From an uncultured Bacteroides sp. (GTDB taxonomy: Bacteria > Bacteroidota > Bacteroidia > Bacteroidales > Bacteroidaceae): DNA of 55,312 nucleotides. The stretch is taken from assembly GCA_949289345.1 (NCBI GenBank), contig CASENS010000102.1:1-55312 (forward strand), given 5' to 3'. Positions 16,967-26,035 of this stretch are shown here, one piece after another. Every line of letters begins with the position of its first letter. Position 1 is the stretch's first letter. The notes beneath the pieces are model-generated. The model saw only the letters and a program-made list of their open reading frames with translations, did no database searches and was not told where the DNA came from. The translations under genes and the position numbers were made by a program.

Positions 16967-18720
16967 TCTTTAACGTCTACTATCAGATGGAGTTCGTCCA
17001 ATTGCTTCTGATCCAAATAGCCCGGTGCATCCAGCATGACGTCACGTCCGCTGTTGTTCTTCGGGAAGGCGATGCAATCGCGGATACTATCCAATCCGGC
17101 AAAGATGCTTACCCAACGGTCCAACCCATACGCCAAGCCTCCATGAGGGGGCGCACCAAACTTGAAAGCGTTCATCAAGAAGCCGAATTGCTCTTGCGCC
17201 TTTTCGGGCGTGAAGCCCAATATCTCGAACATCTTGGCCTGCAATGCCGCATCGTGGATACGGATGGAACCTCCACCCAACTCCACACCGTTGCACACCA
17301 TGTCGTATGCATCGGCACGAACAGCTTCGGGATTAGTATCCAGCAAAGGAATGTCTTCATTCTTGGGATGTGTAAACGGATGGTGCATAGCCATCAGGCG
17401 GTTCTCTTCGTCGCTCCATTCAAACATCGGGAAGTCTACCACCCAAAGTAGAGCGAACTTGTTCTTATCACGCAATCCCAACTGGCTACCCATCTCCAAA
17501 CGAAGCTCGCAAAGCTGCTTGCGGGTCTTCATGGCATCATCTCCACTCAAAATAAGGATTAAGTCGCCCGGTTTGGCCCCGAAAGCTTCCTTCATCTTCT
17601 GCAGCACGTCCTGTGAGTAGAACTTGTCCACGCTGGACTTCACGTTGCCATCGGACTCGATACGGGCATAAACCATTCCCTTGGCACCTATCTGAGGCTT
17701 CTTCACAAATTCAGTGAGGGCATCGAGTTGCTTGCGGGTATAGTGAGCGGCGCCTTCGGCACAGATGCCTCCGATATAAGCCGCATTGTCGAACACAGAG
17801 AAACCGTATCCTTTCAAGATGTCCATAAGTTCTACAAACTTCATGCCGAAGCGTAAGTCGGGCTTGTCAGAACCATAATATTTCATGGCTTCCGACCAAG
17901 GCATGCGTTGGAAAGGTTCGGTCAATTCCACTCCGCGCAATTCCTTGAACAAATATTTGGCCATTCCTTCAAAGAGGTTGATGACATCATCCTGCTCAAC
18001 GAAAGACATTTCACAATCTATCTGAGTAAACTCCGGCTGGCGGTCGGCACGCAAATCTTCGTCACGGAAGCACTTGGCTATCTGGAAGTAACGGTCGAAA
18101 CCGGAAACCATGAGCAATTGCTTCAAGGTCTGCGGACTTTGGGGAAGGGCGTAGAATTGTCCCGGATTCATGCGCGAAGGCACTACGAAGTCACGCGCTC
18201 CCTCCGGCGTAGAACCAATGAGGAGCGGAGTCTCCACCTCAATAAAACCTTGGCTATCCAAATATTTGCGCACCTCGATAGTCATCTTATGACGCAATTC
18301 CAGGTTTCTGCGCACGGCGTTACGGCGCAAGTCCAAGTAACGGTACTTCATGCGAATGTCATCGCCCCCGTCCGTATTATCCTCGATAGTAAAAGGTGGA
18401 GTCTGGGCGGTGTTGAGCACACAAAGTTCGGATACGATAATTTCAATGTCGCCCGTAGGCATGTTGGCGTTCTTACTATAACGTTCGTTTACTGTACCCT
18501 TTACTTGGATGACATATTCGCGTCCCAAACGGTTGGCCTGTTCGCAAAGGTCGGTGTTCACTTCCTCGTTAAACACCAGTTGGGTAATGCCGTAACGGTC
18601 GCGGAGGTCGATGAAAGTCATGCCTCCCATTTTGCGGCTACGCTGCACCCATCCGGCCAGCGTCACTTGTTTATTAACATCGGAGATACGCAGTTCTCCG
18701 CAGGTGTGTGTACGATACAT
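16963..18720 (-). CDS. aspS: aspartyl-tRNA synthetase
   Basis: This cytoplasmic class II synthetase charges tRNA-Asp. The 585-residue bacterial-type protein has an N-terminal OB-fold anticodon domain (1-105, [20 protein letters not shown]). Motif 2 ([18 protein letters not shown]) and motif 3 (GLAYGLDRW) follow, with the bacterial GAD insertion domain between them. The bacterial-type length and insertion are clear, but discriminating or non-discriminating behaviour towards tRNA-Asn cannot be decided. A -7 box is visible at 18748-18755. The GtrA gene overlaps its 3' end. Confidence 0.97.
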   Translation of the reverse strand: MYRTHTCGELRISDVNKQVTLAGWVQRSRKMGGMTFIDLRDRYGITQLVFNEEVNTDLCEQANRLGREYVIQVKGTVNERYSKNANMPTGDIEIIVSELCVLNTAQTPPFTIEDNTDGGDDIRMKYRYLDLRRNAVRRNLELRHKMTIEVRKYLDSQGFIEVETPLLIGSTPEGARDFVVPSRMNPGQFYALPQSPQTLKQLLMVSGFDRYFQIAKCFRDEDLRADRQPEFTQIDCEMSFVEQDDVINLFEGMAKYLFKELRGVELTEPFQRMPWSEAMKYYGSDKPDLRFGMKFVELMDILKGYGFSVFDNAAYIGGICAEGAAHYTRKQLDALTEFVKKPQIGAKGMVYARIESDGNVKSSVDKFYSQDVLQKMKEAFGAKPGDLILILSGDDAMKTRKQLCELRLEMGSQLGLRDKNKFALLWVVDFPMFEWSDEENRLMAMHHPFTHPKNEDIPLLDTNPEAVRADAYDMVCNGVELGGGSIRIHDAALQAKMFEILGFTPEKAQEQFGFLMNAFKFGAPPHGGLAYGLDRWVSIFAGLDSIRDCIAFPKNNSGRDVMLDAPGYLDQKQLDELHLIVDVKE

Positions 18721-18747
18721 ATTTATCTTTATTTAATTTCAAGTGCA

Positions 18748-18755
18748 CAAAAGTA
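18748..18755 (-). promoter_or_regulatory. -7 box of aspS
   Basis: On the minus strand TACTTTTG matches TAnnTTTG, 28 bases before the aspS ATG. Confidence 0.6.
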
Positions 18756-18777
18756 CGGAATATCTTTGGATAGTCCG

Positions 18778-19824
18778 CTATTTTTTCGTCAGCTTTTTAA
18801 ATTGGCGCTTGCCTTTGTCCAATATCAGCTTGTTACGCTGGGTAATGTCGTCCAAAATAGAGTCATTGAGTTGCTTCAGCCCATTGATGTAATCCTGCGC
18901 CCGCTGGAGCACGTTGGCTATCGGACGTTCCATGTGTTGAGGTACGATGACTTTCAGTTCCTTCTGCACCATTTTCACTTCCACATCTTTATCGGTCATC
19001 ATCGGTTCCCCGTCATAATGGGCCGCGCCCGGTTTGGAACGCCTTATGCATAAGGACTTGCATTGGAAAGTTTTGATGCGGCTGTTTTGGTCAATGGTCT
19101 TGTTGAACAACTGGAAAGCCAGCGCAGGCACGTCAAGCATGGTGAAAGGCTCCAAAATCGTCACGTCCAGCAATCCATCGTCAAGTGTCGCTCTTGGCGC
19201 AATATAGGCGTTGTTTCCGTATTGCGAAGCATTACCGCAAGCTATGAGGAACGCTTTGTAATGCACCGAAGGGTTGTTGTCCATCTCCAGTTCGTACACC
19301 TCGGGCTTGTATTGAAGACTTTCACGCAGAGTCTGCTCCAAATAAGTGAGCGGTCCCCGTCTGCCCGCTTGTGAGAACTTCAAACTCACCAGCGCATCGA
19401 AGCCTACTCCGCAAGTACAAAAAAACGGAGTACCGTTTATCGTCCCATAATCAATGGACACAATCTTTCCACGGTTCAATATGTCAACTGCCCGGCGCGG
19501 ATCCAAAGGTATCTGCAAATGTCTGGCAAGCCCGTTGCCCGAACCACACGGAATGATGCCTAACGCCGTATCGGTATGCACCAGCGAACGGGCTATCTCG
19601 TTGATGGTGCCGTCTCCTCCCGTGGCCACCACGGCATACGCACCTTCACGGACACTCCGAGCCGCAAGCTCCGTAGCATGTCCGGCACGCTCCGTATAAA
19701 CCACCTCTTTCATATATAGTTTCCTGTCCAGTTCCTCATCAATCCATTTAAGTATCGCCTCCTTATCGTGCGTTCCGGATTTAGGATTGATAATGAACAC
19801 TATTTTTTTCTTGTCCTCATTCAT
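18778..19824 (-). CDS. diacylglycerol/sphingoid kinase family protein
   Basis: The 348-residue protein has the DAGK_cat fold. NPKSG is at 13-17, the nucleotide loop GGDGT at 69-73 and the PCGSGNGLARHL motif near 97-108, and the YegS/DgkB-like C-terminal sandwich covers about 140-310. It should phosphorylate a lipid alcohol with ATP at the inner membrane. Possible substrates are diacylglycerol, sphingoid bases or ceramide, since the fold is shared by all these kinases. Its gene is divergent from the serine palmitoyltransferase gene, with 193 bases between the starts. I infer, without proof, a sphingolipid-related substrate. It has its own -7 box at 19851-19858. Confidence 0.83.
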   Translation of the reverse strand: MNEDKKKIVFIINPKSGTHDKEAILKWIDEELDRKLYMKEVVYTERAGHATELAARSVREGAYAVVATGGDGTINEIARSLVHTDTALGIIPCGSGNGLARHLQIPLDPRRAVDILNRGKIVSIDYGTINGTPFFCTCGVGFDALVSLKFSQAGRRGPLTYLEQTLRESLQYKPEVYELEMDNNPSVHYKAFLIACGNASQYGNNAYIAPRATLDDGLLDVTILEPFTMLDVPALAFQLFNKTIDQNSRIKTFQCKSLCIRRSKPGAAHYDGEPMMTDKDVEVKMVQKELKVIVPQHMERPIANVLQRAQDYINGLKQLNDSILDDITQRNKLILDKGKRQFKKLTKK

Positions 19825-19850
19825 GGAAAAAGCCGCTTAACTTCGTATTG

Positions 19851-19858
19851 CAAAAGTA
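19851..19858 (-). promoter_or_regulatory. -7 box of the lipid kinase gene
   Basis: On the minus strand TACTTTTG matches TAnnTTTG, 27 bases before the ATG. It is back to back with the serine palmitoyltransferase promoter about 100 bases away. Confidence 0.6.
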
Positions 19859-19954
19859 ATACAATTCTGTTAAACCGCATCAAGCCTTACACTTTTAAAA
19901 ACGATTATAGATAGATTTTTCCAGGCAAAAGACACAGGTAAAAACTTATTTTAT

Positions 19955-19962
19955 TATCTTTG
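19955..19962 (+). promoter_or_regulatory. -7 box of the serine palmitoyltransferase gene
   Basis: TATCTTTG matches TAnnTTTG, 55 bases before the ATG at 20018. Confidence 0.6.
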
Positions 19963-20017
19963 CCCCCAATTTTGGAATATGATGTAGAATATTCATAAAA
20001 TATAAGACATTCAATCA

Positions 20018-21205
20018 ATGAGTTTATTAAAGGAAAAATTCGCCAAATACGACCAGCCCCAGCAATTCATCGCCAAGGGCATCTACCCGTATTTCCGCGA
20101 AATAGACAGCCACCAGGATACGGAGGTACTGATGGACGGCAAGAAGGTTCTGATGTTCGGCTCGAACGCCTACATGGGACTGACATACGACAAACGCATC
20201 ATTGAAGCGGCCAAAGCAGCCACAGACAAGTACGGAACAGGGTGTGCGGGTTCACGCCTGCTTAACGGCACATTGGACATCCATGTGCAACTGGAAAAAG
20301 AATTGGCCGAGTTCGTGGGTAAAGACGAGGCCCTGTGCTTCTCCACAGGATTTACGGTAAACGAAGGCGTTATCCCCCAACTGGCCGGACGCGGTGATTA
20401 CATCATTTGCGATGACCGCGACCATGCGTCCATCGTTGACGGTCGCCGTCTTTCTTTCGCCACCCAACTGAAATACAAGCATAATGACATGGAGGACCTG
20501 GAAAAGGAACTGAAAAAATGCGAACCGGACGCCATCAAGCTGATTGTCGTAGACGGCGTGTTCTCCATGGAAGGCGATTTGGCCAACTTGCCCGAGATTG
20601 TCCGCTTGAAAAAGAAATACAATGCCAGCATCTATGTGGACGAGGCTCACGGCTTGGGTGTGTTCGGACGCCAAGGACGGGGTGTATGCGACCATTTCGG
20701 CGTGACGGACGATGTAGACCTCATCATGGGAACTTTCAGCAAATCGTTGGCTTCCATCGGAGGTTTCGTTGCCGGAGACAAGGAAGTCATCAACTGGTTA
20801 CGCCACAACGCCCGTTCCTATATCTTCCAGGCAAGCAGTACACCGGCCGCCACTGCTGCCGCCCGCGAAGCCTTGCACATCATCCAGAACGAGCCTGAAC
20901 GTATCCAACGTCTATGGGACATCACCAACTATGCGTTGAAGTCTTTCCGCGATGCCGGCTTCGAAATAGGCGATACCGAGTCACCTATCATTCCGCTTTA
21001 CGTGCGCGACACCGAGAAGACTTTCACCGTCACCAAGCTGGCTTTTGACGAAGGCATCTTTATTAATCCCGTCATCCCGCCCGCTTGTGCTCCGCAAGAC
21101 ACGCTGGTACGTGTAGCCCTTATGGCCACGCACACCAAGGAACAGATAGACTTCGCCGTAAAGAAATTGACGAAGTGCTTCCGCCAACTGGACATCATCA
21201 AGTAA
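20018..21205 (+). CDS. spt: serine palmitoyltransferase (alpha-oxoamine synthase)
   Basis: This PLP enzyme condenses L-serine with an acyl-CoA to 3-ketosphinganine, the first step of Bacteroides sphingolipid synthesis. The 395-residue product has the alpha-oxoamine synthase signature. His136 stacks on PLP (DRDHASIVDG), Asp208 and His211 lie in YVDEAHGLG, and the PLP lysine is Lys242 in GTFSKSLASIGG. The same fold serves 2-amino-3-ketobutyrate CoA ligase (kbl) and 8-amino-7-oxononanoate synthase (bioF). I favour serine palmitoyltransferase from strong resemblance to the Bacteroides enzyme and from the divergent lipid kinase gene. No threonine dehydrogenase or biotin gene is adjacent to support the alternatives. 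Confidence 0.82.
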   Translation: MSLLKEKFAKYDQPQQFIAKGIYPYFREIDSHQDTEVLMDGKKVLMFGSNAYMGLTYDKRIIEAAKAATDKYGTGCAGSRLLNGTLDIHVQLEKELAEFVGKDEALCFSTGFTVNEGVIPQLAGRGDYIICDDRDHASIVDGRRLSFATQLKYKHNDMEDLEKELKKCEPDAIKLIVVDGVFSMEGDLANLPEIVRLKKKYNASIYVDEAHGLGVFGRQGRGVCDHFGVTDDVDLIMGTFSKSLASIGGFVAGDKEVINWLRHNARSYIFQASSTPAATAAAREALHIIQNEPERIQRLWDITNYALKSFRDAGFEIGDTESPIIPLYVRDTEKTFTVTKLAFDEGIFINPVIPPACAPQDTLVRVALMATHTKEQIDFAVKKLTKCFRQLDIIK

Positions 21206-21252
21206 AAACAGTTTCGACAGTTGAAACTGAAAACGACTGATAAGTCCAATAA

Positions 21253-21326
21253 GTTCCAGAATGAGGGTGCATCAAAATGCCGAGTTTCAACCCATATCTG
21301 TTTTGATGCGCCCCCATTCTTGGAAC
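21253..21326. repeat. long imperfect inverted repeat between convergent genes
   Basis: The left arm starts GTTCCAGAATGAGGG and continues to GCATCAAAA. The right arm starts TTTTGATGCG and ends CCATTCTTGGAAC. The arms pair over about 25 positions with one bulge and a few G-U pairs around a loop of about 22 bases. It lies between the stops of spt (21205) and dinB (21343). It lacks a T tail, so it may stabilise both transcript ends or be an interspersed hairpin repeat rather than a simple terminator. Confidence 0.75.
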
Positions 21327-21342
21327 GACTAACAAAAGCCTT

Positions 21343-22431
21343 TCAATCCCAATCGCTAAACTCAAAACTAAGCTGCTCCCATGCGCCGTGTGCATCCGAC
21401 TCGTTATGCGGATTGGACACAGAAAGGCCGATGAGCCGGATAGGATGTCGCTCATAATCGACCTCTTTCAAAAGCTGCTTAGCCAAAGGAAGAATCATGT
21501 CGAGTGTAGTCAGCTCCTGCGAACGGGTGATGCTGCGGGTTATTTGGGTAAAATCGTGATACTTGATTTTCAAAGTCAGCGTATTGCCTTTAAATTGTTT
21601 GCTTTCCAAACGATGAACCAATTCTACCGCCACGTGATAAAGCTCGATAATGACAGACGAACGTTGGTTGATATCCCGTTCCAGCGTGCGTTCACACCCG
21701 ATGGACTTCCGCACACGCACCGCTTCCACCGGACGCAAGTCAATGCCTCGGGCAAAGTCATAATATATCGCACCTACCTTGCCAAACTCACGGGTAAGTG
21801 ATTCCAACGAATATGTCCGCAATTGGGCGCCGTTGTGTATTCCCAACAAATGCATTCGCTTGGCTGTCACTGGTCCTACTCCCCAAAAGCTCTCGATAGG
21901 AAGTCGGGCAATAAAATCCAAAGCCTGGTCGGGATGGATGGTGCAAAGGCCATCGGGTTTGCGATAGTCGGAAGCTATTTTAGCCAAGAATTTATTATAG
22001 GACACCCCCGCTGAGGCGACCAAATGCAGACGCTCGCGTATCTTCCGTTTGATTTCCTTAGCGATATCCACTGCTAATTCAATGCCAGGTTTGTTTATCG
22101 TAACATCCAGAAAGGCTTCATCTAAAGAGATAGGTTCAATGAGGTCTGTATATTCGTGGAAGATTTCGTGTATCTGGCGGGAGACTTCCTTGTAGACATC
22201 CATACGCCCGCGGACAAAGATGAGTTGTGGGCAGATGCGTTTGGCCTTTTGTGAAGACATGGCGGAGCGCACTCCGTAGCGTCGCGCTTCGTAACTGGCG
22301 GCAGCCACTACACCCCGTTCTTCGGCATGCCCTACAGCGATAGGCTTCCCCCGTAACTCGGGATTATCCCGTTGCTCCACCGAGGCATAGAAAGCATCCA
22401 TATCTATATGTATAATCTTCCGTTCCTCCAC
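21343..22431 (-). CDS. dinB: DNA polymerase IV (Y-family)
   Basis: This is an error-prone translesion polymerase. The 362-residue protein has the catalytic Asp10 (HIDMDAF) and the SLDEAFLD motif with Asp104-Glu105. A helix-hairpin-helix (KIASDYRKPDGL then LPIESFWGVGPVTAKRMHLLGI) and the little-finger domain follow. The C-terminus lacks a clear QLxLF clamp-binding motif, though EQLSFEF near the end may serve. The frame opens with a GTG 4 bases after the MATE stop codon; the nearby ATGs are out of frame, so GTG is the likely start. The two genes appear to be one transcript. No LexA-type box is evident upstream. Confidence 0.94.
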   Translation of the reverse strand: MEERKIIHIDMDAFYASVEQRDNPELRGKPIAVGHAEERGVVAAASYEARRYGVRSAMSSQKAKRICPQLIFVRGRMDVYKEVSRQIHEIFHEYTDLIEPISLDEAFLDVTINKPGIELAVDIAKEIKRKIRERLHLVASAGVSYNKFLAKIASDYRKPDGLCTIHPDQALDFIARLPIESFWGVGPVTAKRMHLLGIHNGAQLRTYSLESLTREFGKVGAIYYDFARGIDLRPVEAVRVRKSIGCERTLERDINQRSSVIIELYHVAVELVHRLESKQFKGNTLTLKIKYHDFTQITRSITRSQELTTLDMILPLAKQLLKEVDYERHPIRLIGLSVSNPHNESDAHGAWEQLSFEFSDWD

Positions 22432-22435
22432 AACA

Positions 22436-23779
22436 TCATCTTCTTATCCGCTTAATCCGTTTGTAGACATAGATAAAGGCTGGTATCAGAAAAGCATCGG
22501 CAAACAACCAGGCTGTAGGATCGCCAAAGCAGACGGCTATGTAACCCCACATCGGTACCGCCAACACACTGACCAAGATCCGGGCAATCATCTCTGACAC
22601 GCCGGAAAGCATGGCCAATCCCGTAAATCCTGCTCCCTGAATGGTGTAACGCAGAATACAAAGCAGCCCCAAGACAGGGAAAAAGCATACCGACACGTGC
22701 AGGAAAAGAGCCGTATCATTCAGTATCTCCGTCTCACTGGGATCGACAAAGAGCAAAGCGATGGAACGGGCGCCCCACATGAGGACAACAAACGTAAATA
22801 CCCAGTAAATCATCATCATCAATGTACTCGACTTCACGCCCTGCCAGATACGCTCCGGCTTACCCGCTCCGTAGTTCTGTCCCGCAAAGGTGGCCATGGC
22901 GATACCCAGGCTCTCAAACGTACAGATAAATAACATCTTGATACGCATACCGGCGGTGAAAGCAGCCACACAGGCCGTTCCCAATGCGTTGTTGGCACTC
23001 TGCAACATGATGCTGCCAATGGCGGTGATGGAGAATTGCAAGCCCATGGGCACCCCGATATACATCAAGGTACGGGCCAATGCGCTATCGAACTTCCGCT
23101 CGGAGGGAGTCGTGCGCAGGATGTCGAAATGGCGCATCATGTAGCGGTAACACAATACGGCGGACACGCCTTGCGACAATACCGTGGCGATGGCCGCACC
23201 TGCCACACCCCAACCTAAAGCCAAAATGAAGAAAAGGTCGAGCACGATGTTCAGCACCGTGGAGAACAGCAGAAACCAAAAAGGAGTCTTGCTATCGCCC
23301 AACGCACGGATGACGCTGGACAACAGGTTATAAAAAAATGTGCAGGGAATGCCGATGAAGGTGATGAGCAGGTACCAATAAGCCCCTTCATAAATGTTGT
23401 CCGGCGTACGCATCCAACGCAGGATGTCCCCGCAGAGCAGGCACGTCAACAAGGCCAACACCAGGGACATGACGCCCGCCAGTTGCAGGCTGACCACTAC
23501 GTAGCGACGCATGGTTCCATAATCACGTGCACCGAACTTCTGCGCTACAGGAATGCCGAAACCTCCGCAACAACCGTTACAGAACCCCAAGATAAGGAAT
23601 ACCACCGATGTACTGGCTCCCACTGAGGCCAAAGCGTTGATGCCCAAAAACTTTCCCACGATAGCCGCATCGACCAGTGAGTAGGTCTGCTGCAGCATGT
23701 TGCCCAGCAATAAGGGCAATGTAAAATAGAAGATTTGCGGAAGCGTCCGCCCTTCTGTCATCTCCTTGGATGTAGCCAT
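22436..23779 (-). CDS. MATE-family multidrug/Na+ antiporter
   Basis: This 447-residue inner-membrane protein has 12 predicted helices in two halves of the MatE fold. The first helix region reads FYFTLPLLLGNMLQQTYSLVDAAIVG, the hallmark of the NorM/DinF-like branch, and the second half starts near IGVPMGLQFSITAIGSIMLQ. It should export cationic compounds in exchange for Na+ or H+. The ATG at 23779 is chosen because AGGAGA lies about 11 bases upstream and the -7 box at 23807-23814 would sit inside any longer version. dinB follows 4 bases after its stop, joining an exporter and a translesion polymerase in one unit. Confidence 0.9.
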   Translation of the reverse strand: MATSKEMTEGRTLPQIFYFTLPLLLGNMLQQTYSLVDAAIVGKFLGINALASVGASTSVVFLILGFCNGCCGGFGIPVAQKFGARDYGTMRRYVVVSLQLAGVMSLVLALLTCLLCGDILRWMRTPDNIYEGAYWYLLITFIGIPCTFFYNLLSSVIRALGDSKTPFWFLLFSTVLNIVLDLFFILALGWGVAGAAIATVLSQGVSAVLCYRYMMRHFDILRTTPSERKFDSALARTLMYIGVPMGLQFSITAIGSIMLQSANNALGTACVAAFTAGMRIKMLFICTFESLGIAMATFAGQNYGAGKPERIWQGVKSSTLMMMIYWVFTFVVLMWGARSIALLFVDPSETEILNDTALFLHVSVCFFPVLGLLCILRYTIQGAGFTGLAMLSGVSEMIARILVSVLAVPMWGYIAVCFGDPTAWLFADAFLIPAFIYVYKRIKRIRR

Positions 23780-23806
23780 AGACTGATATTCTCCTGAAAA
23801 ACGCCG

Positions 23807-23814
23807 CAAAATTA
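23807..23814 (-). promoter_or_regulatory. -7 box of the MATE-dinB unit
   Basis: On the minus strand TAATTTTG matches TAnnTTTG, 28 bases before the ATG at 23779. Its position supports the shorter start for the exporter. Confidence 0.55.
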
Positions 23815-23848
23815 CAGTTTTTTCTCTTATATCATCGTGACGGAAATC

Positions 23849-23895
23849 AAAAAAATAAAGGAAGGAACTTACCGTCATACAACGGAGTCCCTTCC
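23849..23895 (-). terminator. terminator after phnW
   Basis: Read on the minus strand, GGAAGGGACT (23895-23886) pairs with AGTTCCTTCC (23869-23860), followed by TTTATTTTTTT. It ends the phnW transcript 31 bases after its stop. Confidence 0.85.
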
Positions 23896-23925
23896 CTGTC
23901 ATTCACTATTATATAGAAGTATTTT

Positions 23926-25017
23926 TCAATACTGACATTCGCGTACCGCTTCTATCAAGCGCCGAAAATCATCGGGATGCACATCGCCAATGTTGCCGAT
24001 GCGGAATGTATCAGCCTGCGAAATCTTACCCGGATAGATGACAAAGCCTTTCGCTTTCAACTGGGCATAGAAGCTCTTGAAGTCGAAACCCTCATGTGGA
24101 TAAAAGAATGAGGTAATGATGGGCGACTGCATGTCGTCGGGCAACAATGTCTCGAAACCCAGTGAACGCATGCCTTCCACCAACACACGGTGATTCTCAC
24201 AGTAACGGTTATGACGGGCTTCCACACCTCCTTCTTCCTTCAGTTCCTCCATGGCCTGTTTGAAGGCACGCACTACGTGGGTGGGCGAAGTGAAACGCCA
24301 TTTGCCATGTCCCTTCTCCATCGTCTTCCACTGGTCGTAAATGTCCAACGACAACGAACGGCTGACACCCTGGCAACGCTCCAACTCCGAACGGCGGGCA
24401 ATGATGAAGCCGAAGCCCGGCACACCCTGTATGCACTTGTTGGCGCTGCTGATGAGGAAGTCGGCACCCAGCTCCCACACATCGAGAGGCACGCCGCCGA
24501 AGCTGCTCATGGCGTCCACAATCAGCCGCTTGCCATACATCTTCACCACGTGAGCCACCTCCTTCAGCGGATTCAGAATGCCGGTCGTTGTCTCGCAGTG
24601 CACGATGGCCACGTGCGTAATCTCCGGATTGTGCGCCAGGTAGTCGTCCACATCTTCTACGGACACCTGTTCCGTCTCGTCAAAAGCCATCATGTCGTAG
24701 CGCAGGCCGTGATACTCGGCAATGTGCCCCATGCGGTCGCCATACGCGCCGTTGCTCAGGATAAGCAGTTTATCCGTGTCGGGTCGGACGGCACTGCCGA
24801 TGACGGCCTCCACACAATACGTCCCGCTGCCCTGCATCAGCACGGCGGTATATTCATCGGCGTGCGATGTTGCCAGCTCCACCAGCCCGCGGCGCACTTC
24901 TTCCACGATGCCTACGTTATAATCCTCGTCCCATGTGCACCAGTCGGCCATCATGGTCTGCTTTACAGTATCGGTCGTTGTCAACGGACCGGGTGTCAAA
25001 AGAATGTAAGGTCTCAT
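23926..25017 (-). CDS. phnW: 2-aminoethylphosphonate-pyruvate transaminase
   Basis: It transfers the amino group of 2-aminoethylphosphonate (2-AEP) to pyruvate, giving phosphonoacetaldehyde and alanine, in the cytoplasm. The 363-residue fold-type I PLP enzyme has the N-terminal [14 protein letters not shown] segment typical of PhnW. The GSGTYCVEA loop contacts PLP phosphate, Asp168 ([10 protein letters not shown]) contacts the ring, and Lys194 (SSANKCIQG) forms the Schiff base. The next enzyme of the pathway, phnX, lies upstream on the same strand, so the pair forms a complete 2-AEP to acetaldehyde plus phosphate route. A 4-unit palindrome array lies between the two genes. Confidence 0.95.
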   Translation of the reverse strand: MRPYILLTPGPLTTTDTVKQTMMADWCTWDEDYNVGIVEEVRRGLVELATSHADEYTAVLMQGSGTYCVEAVIGSAVRPDTDKLLILSNGAYGDRMGHIAEYHGLRYDMMAFDETEQVSVEDVDDYLAHNPEITHVAIVHCETTTGILNPLKEVAHVVKMYGKRLIVDAMSSFGGVPLDVWELGADFLISSANKCIQGVPGFGFIIARRSELERCQGVSRSLSLDIYDQWKTMEKGHGKWRFTSPTHVVRAFKQAMEELKEEGGVEARHNRYCENHRVLVEGMRSLGFETLLPDDMQSPIITSFFYPHEGFDFKSFYAQLKAKGFVIYPGKISQADTFRIGNIGDVHPDDFRRLIEAVRECQY

Positions 25018-25065
25018 ATCTATATGTAATAAAATTAAATGGTTACTATGTCATAAGTCATTAGT

Positions 25066-25190
25066 TACGTATCTCCTATGTTGAAAGGTATATACCTTTA
25101 TGGTCATAAGGTATATACCTTTTTGGTCGTAAGGTATATACCTTTTATATCGTAAGGTATATACCTTTTGACTTAAGAGATACGTATCTC
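25066..25190. repeat. four palindromes at exact 23-bp period, framed by inverted flanks
   Basis: GGTATATACC occurs at 25087, 25110, 25133 and 25156, always 23 bases apart and each inside AAGGTATATACCTT. The spacers are similar (GGTCAT, GGTCGT, TATCGT). TACGTATCTC at 25066-25075 is the reverse complement of GAGATACGTA at 25177-25186, so the array can close into a large cruciform. It lies about 50 bases upstream of the phnW start and just after the phnX stop. Confidence 0.85.
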
Positions 25191-25209
25191 ATCGGGTAGT
25201 ATATACGTG

Positions 25210-26004
25210 TCAGCCCTGTTTCAACCTAAGGTTAATGCCGTCTATCACACGGGGAAGTTCCGCCATACGGTCTATCACATAGTGGGCGCCGGCCTCGGTC
25301 ATGCGGCGGCGCACTTCGGCCATACGCGCTTGCAGCTCTGCGGCGGGGAGGGCGCTTACCTCTTCCTCGGAGAGCGCCAGTTCGTTGCTGCCCAGGATGA
25401 CGCCCACGGTCCACACTTTGGAGTTGAGGCCTTCGGCGATGTCGGCCATGGTGTCGCCCACCTTTACCACACAGTCCACGGAGGGGATGGCAAGGTTTAT
25501 CATGTTTTGATAAAGCATGTAGGGAGCGGGACGGCCGGCGGGCAGGTGGTCGGACGTGACGCAACTGTCGGCCTTGTAGCCTTGAGCGGCTGCGGCGGGC
25601 TGCACAATGTCCATCATAGCGGTGGTGTATCCGGTTGTCGAACCTATCTTGATGCCGCGTGCGCGCAAGGTCTCTACCGTCTCCACCACACCGGGTATGG
25701 GCTTGGCGTAGCGGTCGAGCGTGGCGCAAAGGATGCGTTGGAAGTCGGCATAGCGTGCCTGCACATCGTCCTCATTGAAATCACGTCCGTACTTCTGACG
25801 GAAAGTTTCCGCCACACGGTCTATGCGGAACAAGGCGCGTATCTCTTCCACTTTGGTCAGTCCCATATAGCGGCGTGTATCGGCAGCCGTTACGGGTACG
25901 CCGATGGCATCGAAGCTCTCTACAAAGGCGGCCACGGGTGCCATGCAACCATAGTCGACGGTAGTGCCCGCCCAATCGAAAATCACACATTCTATCTTTT
26001 TCAT
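25210..26004 (-). CDS. phnX: phosphonoacetaldehyde hydrolase
   Basis: It cleaves the carbon-phosphorus bond of phosphonoacetaldehyde to acetaldehyde and phosphate. The 264-residue HAD enzyme has the nucleophile Asp10 in VIFDWAGTTVDYG and the Schiff-base Lys51 in the cap (MGLTKVEEI), the residue that separates phosphonatase from other HAD enzymes. The VGDTMADIAEG motif binds Mg near residue 180. Length is normal. It lies between the DUF5690 gene and phnW, all on the minus strand, and is separated from phnW by the palindrome array. Confidence 0.95.
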   Translation of the reverse strand: MKKIECVIFDWAGTTVDYGCMAPVAAFVESFDAIGVPVTAADTRRYMGLTKVEEIRALFRIDRVAETFRQKYGRDFNEDDVQARYADFQRILCATLDRYAKPIPGVVETVETLRARGIKIGSTTGYTTAMMDIVQPAAAAQGYKADSCVTSDHLPAGRPAPYMLYQNMINLAIPSVDCVVKVGDTMADIAEGLNSKVWTVGVILGSNELALSEEEVSALPAAELQARMAEVRRRMTEAGAHYVIDRMAELPRVIDGINLRLKQG

Positions 26005-26035
26005 ACCATATTATATATTAATTGTGTTTCTGTTC

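Noticed and set aside
17908-19053. A 381-codon plus-strand frame antisense to aspS and the lipid kinase gene
   Set aside because: It is a frame shadow of two well-supported genes, with no own motif or ribosome-binding site.
20018-21205. 2-amino-3-ketobutyrate CoA ligase (kbl) or BioF
   Set aside because: Same fold, but no tdh or bio genes nearby and the sequence resembles Bacteroides serine palmitoyltransferase; kept only as an alternative.
23780-23902. A longer N-terminus for the MATE exporter
   Set aside because: The extra 41 residues overlap the promoter box and lie upstream of a good ribosome-binding site at the internal ATG.
24190-25029. A 279-codon plus-strand frame opposite phnW
   Set aside because: Shadow of phnW; His- and Val-rich without any domain.
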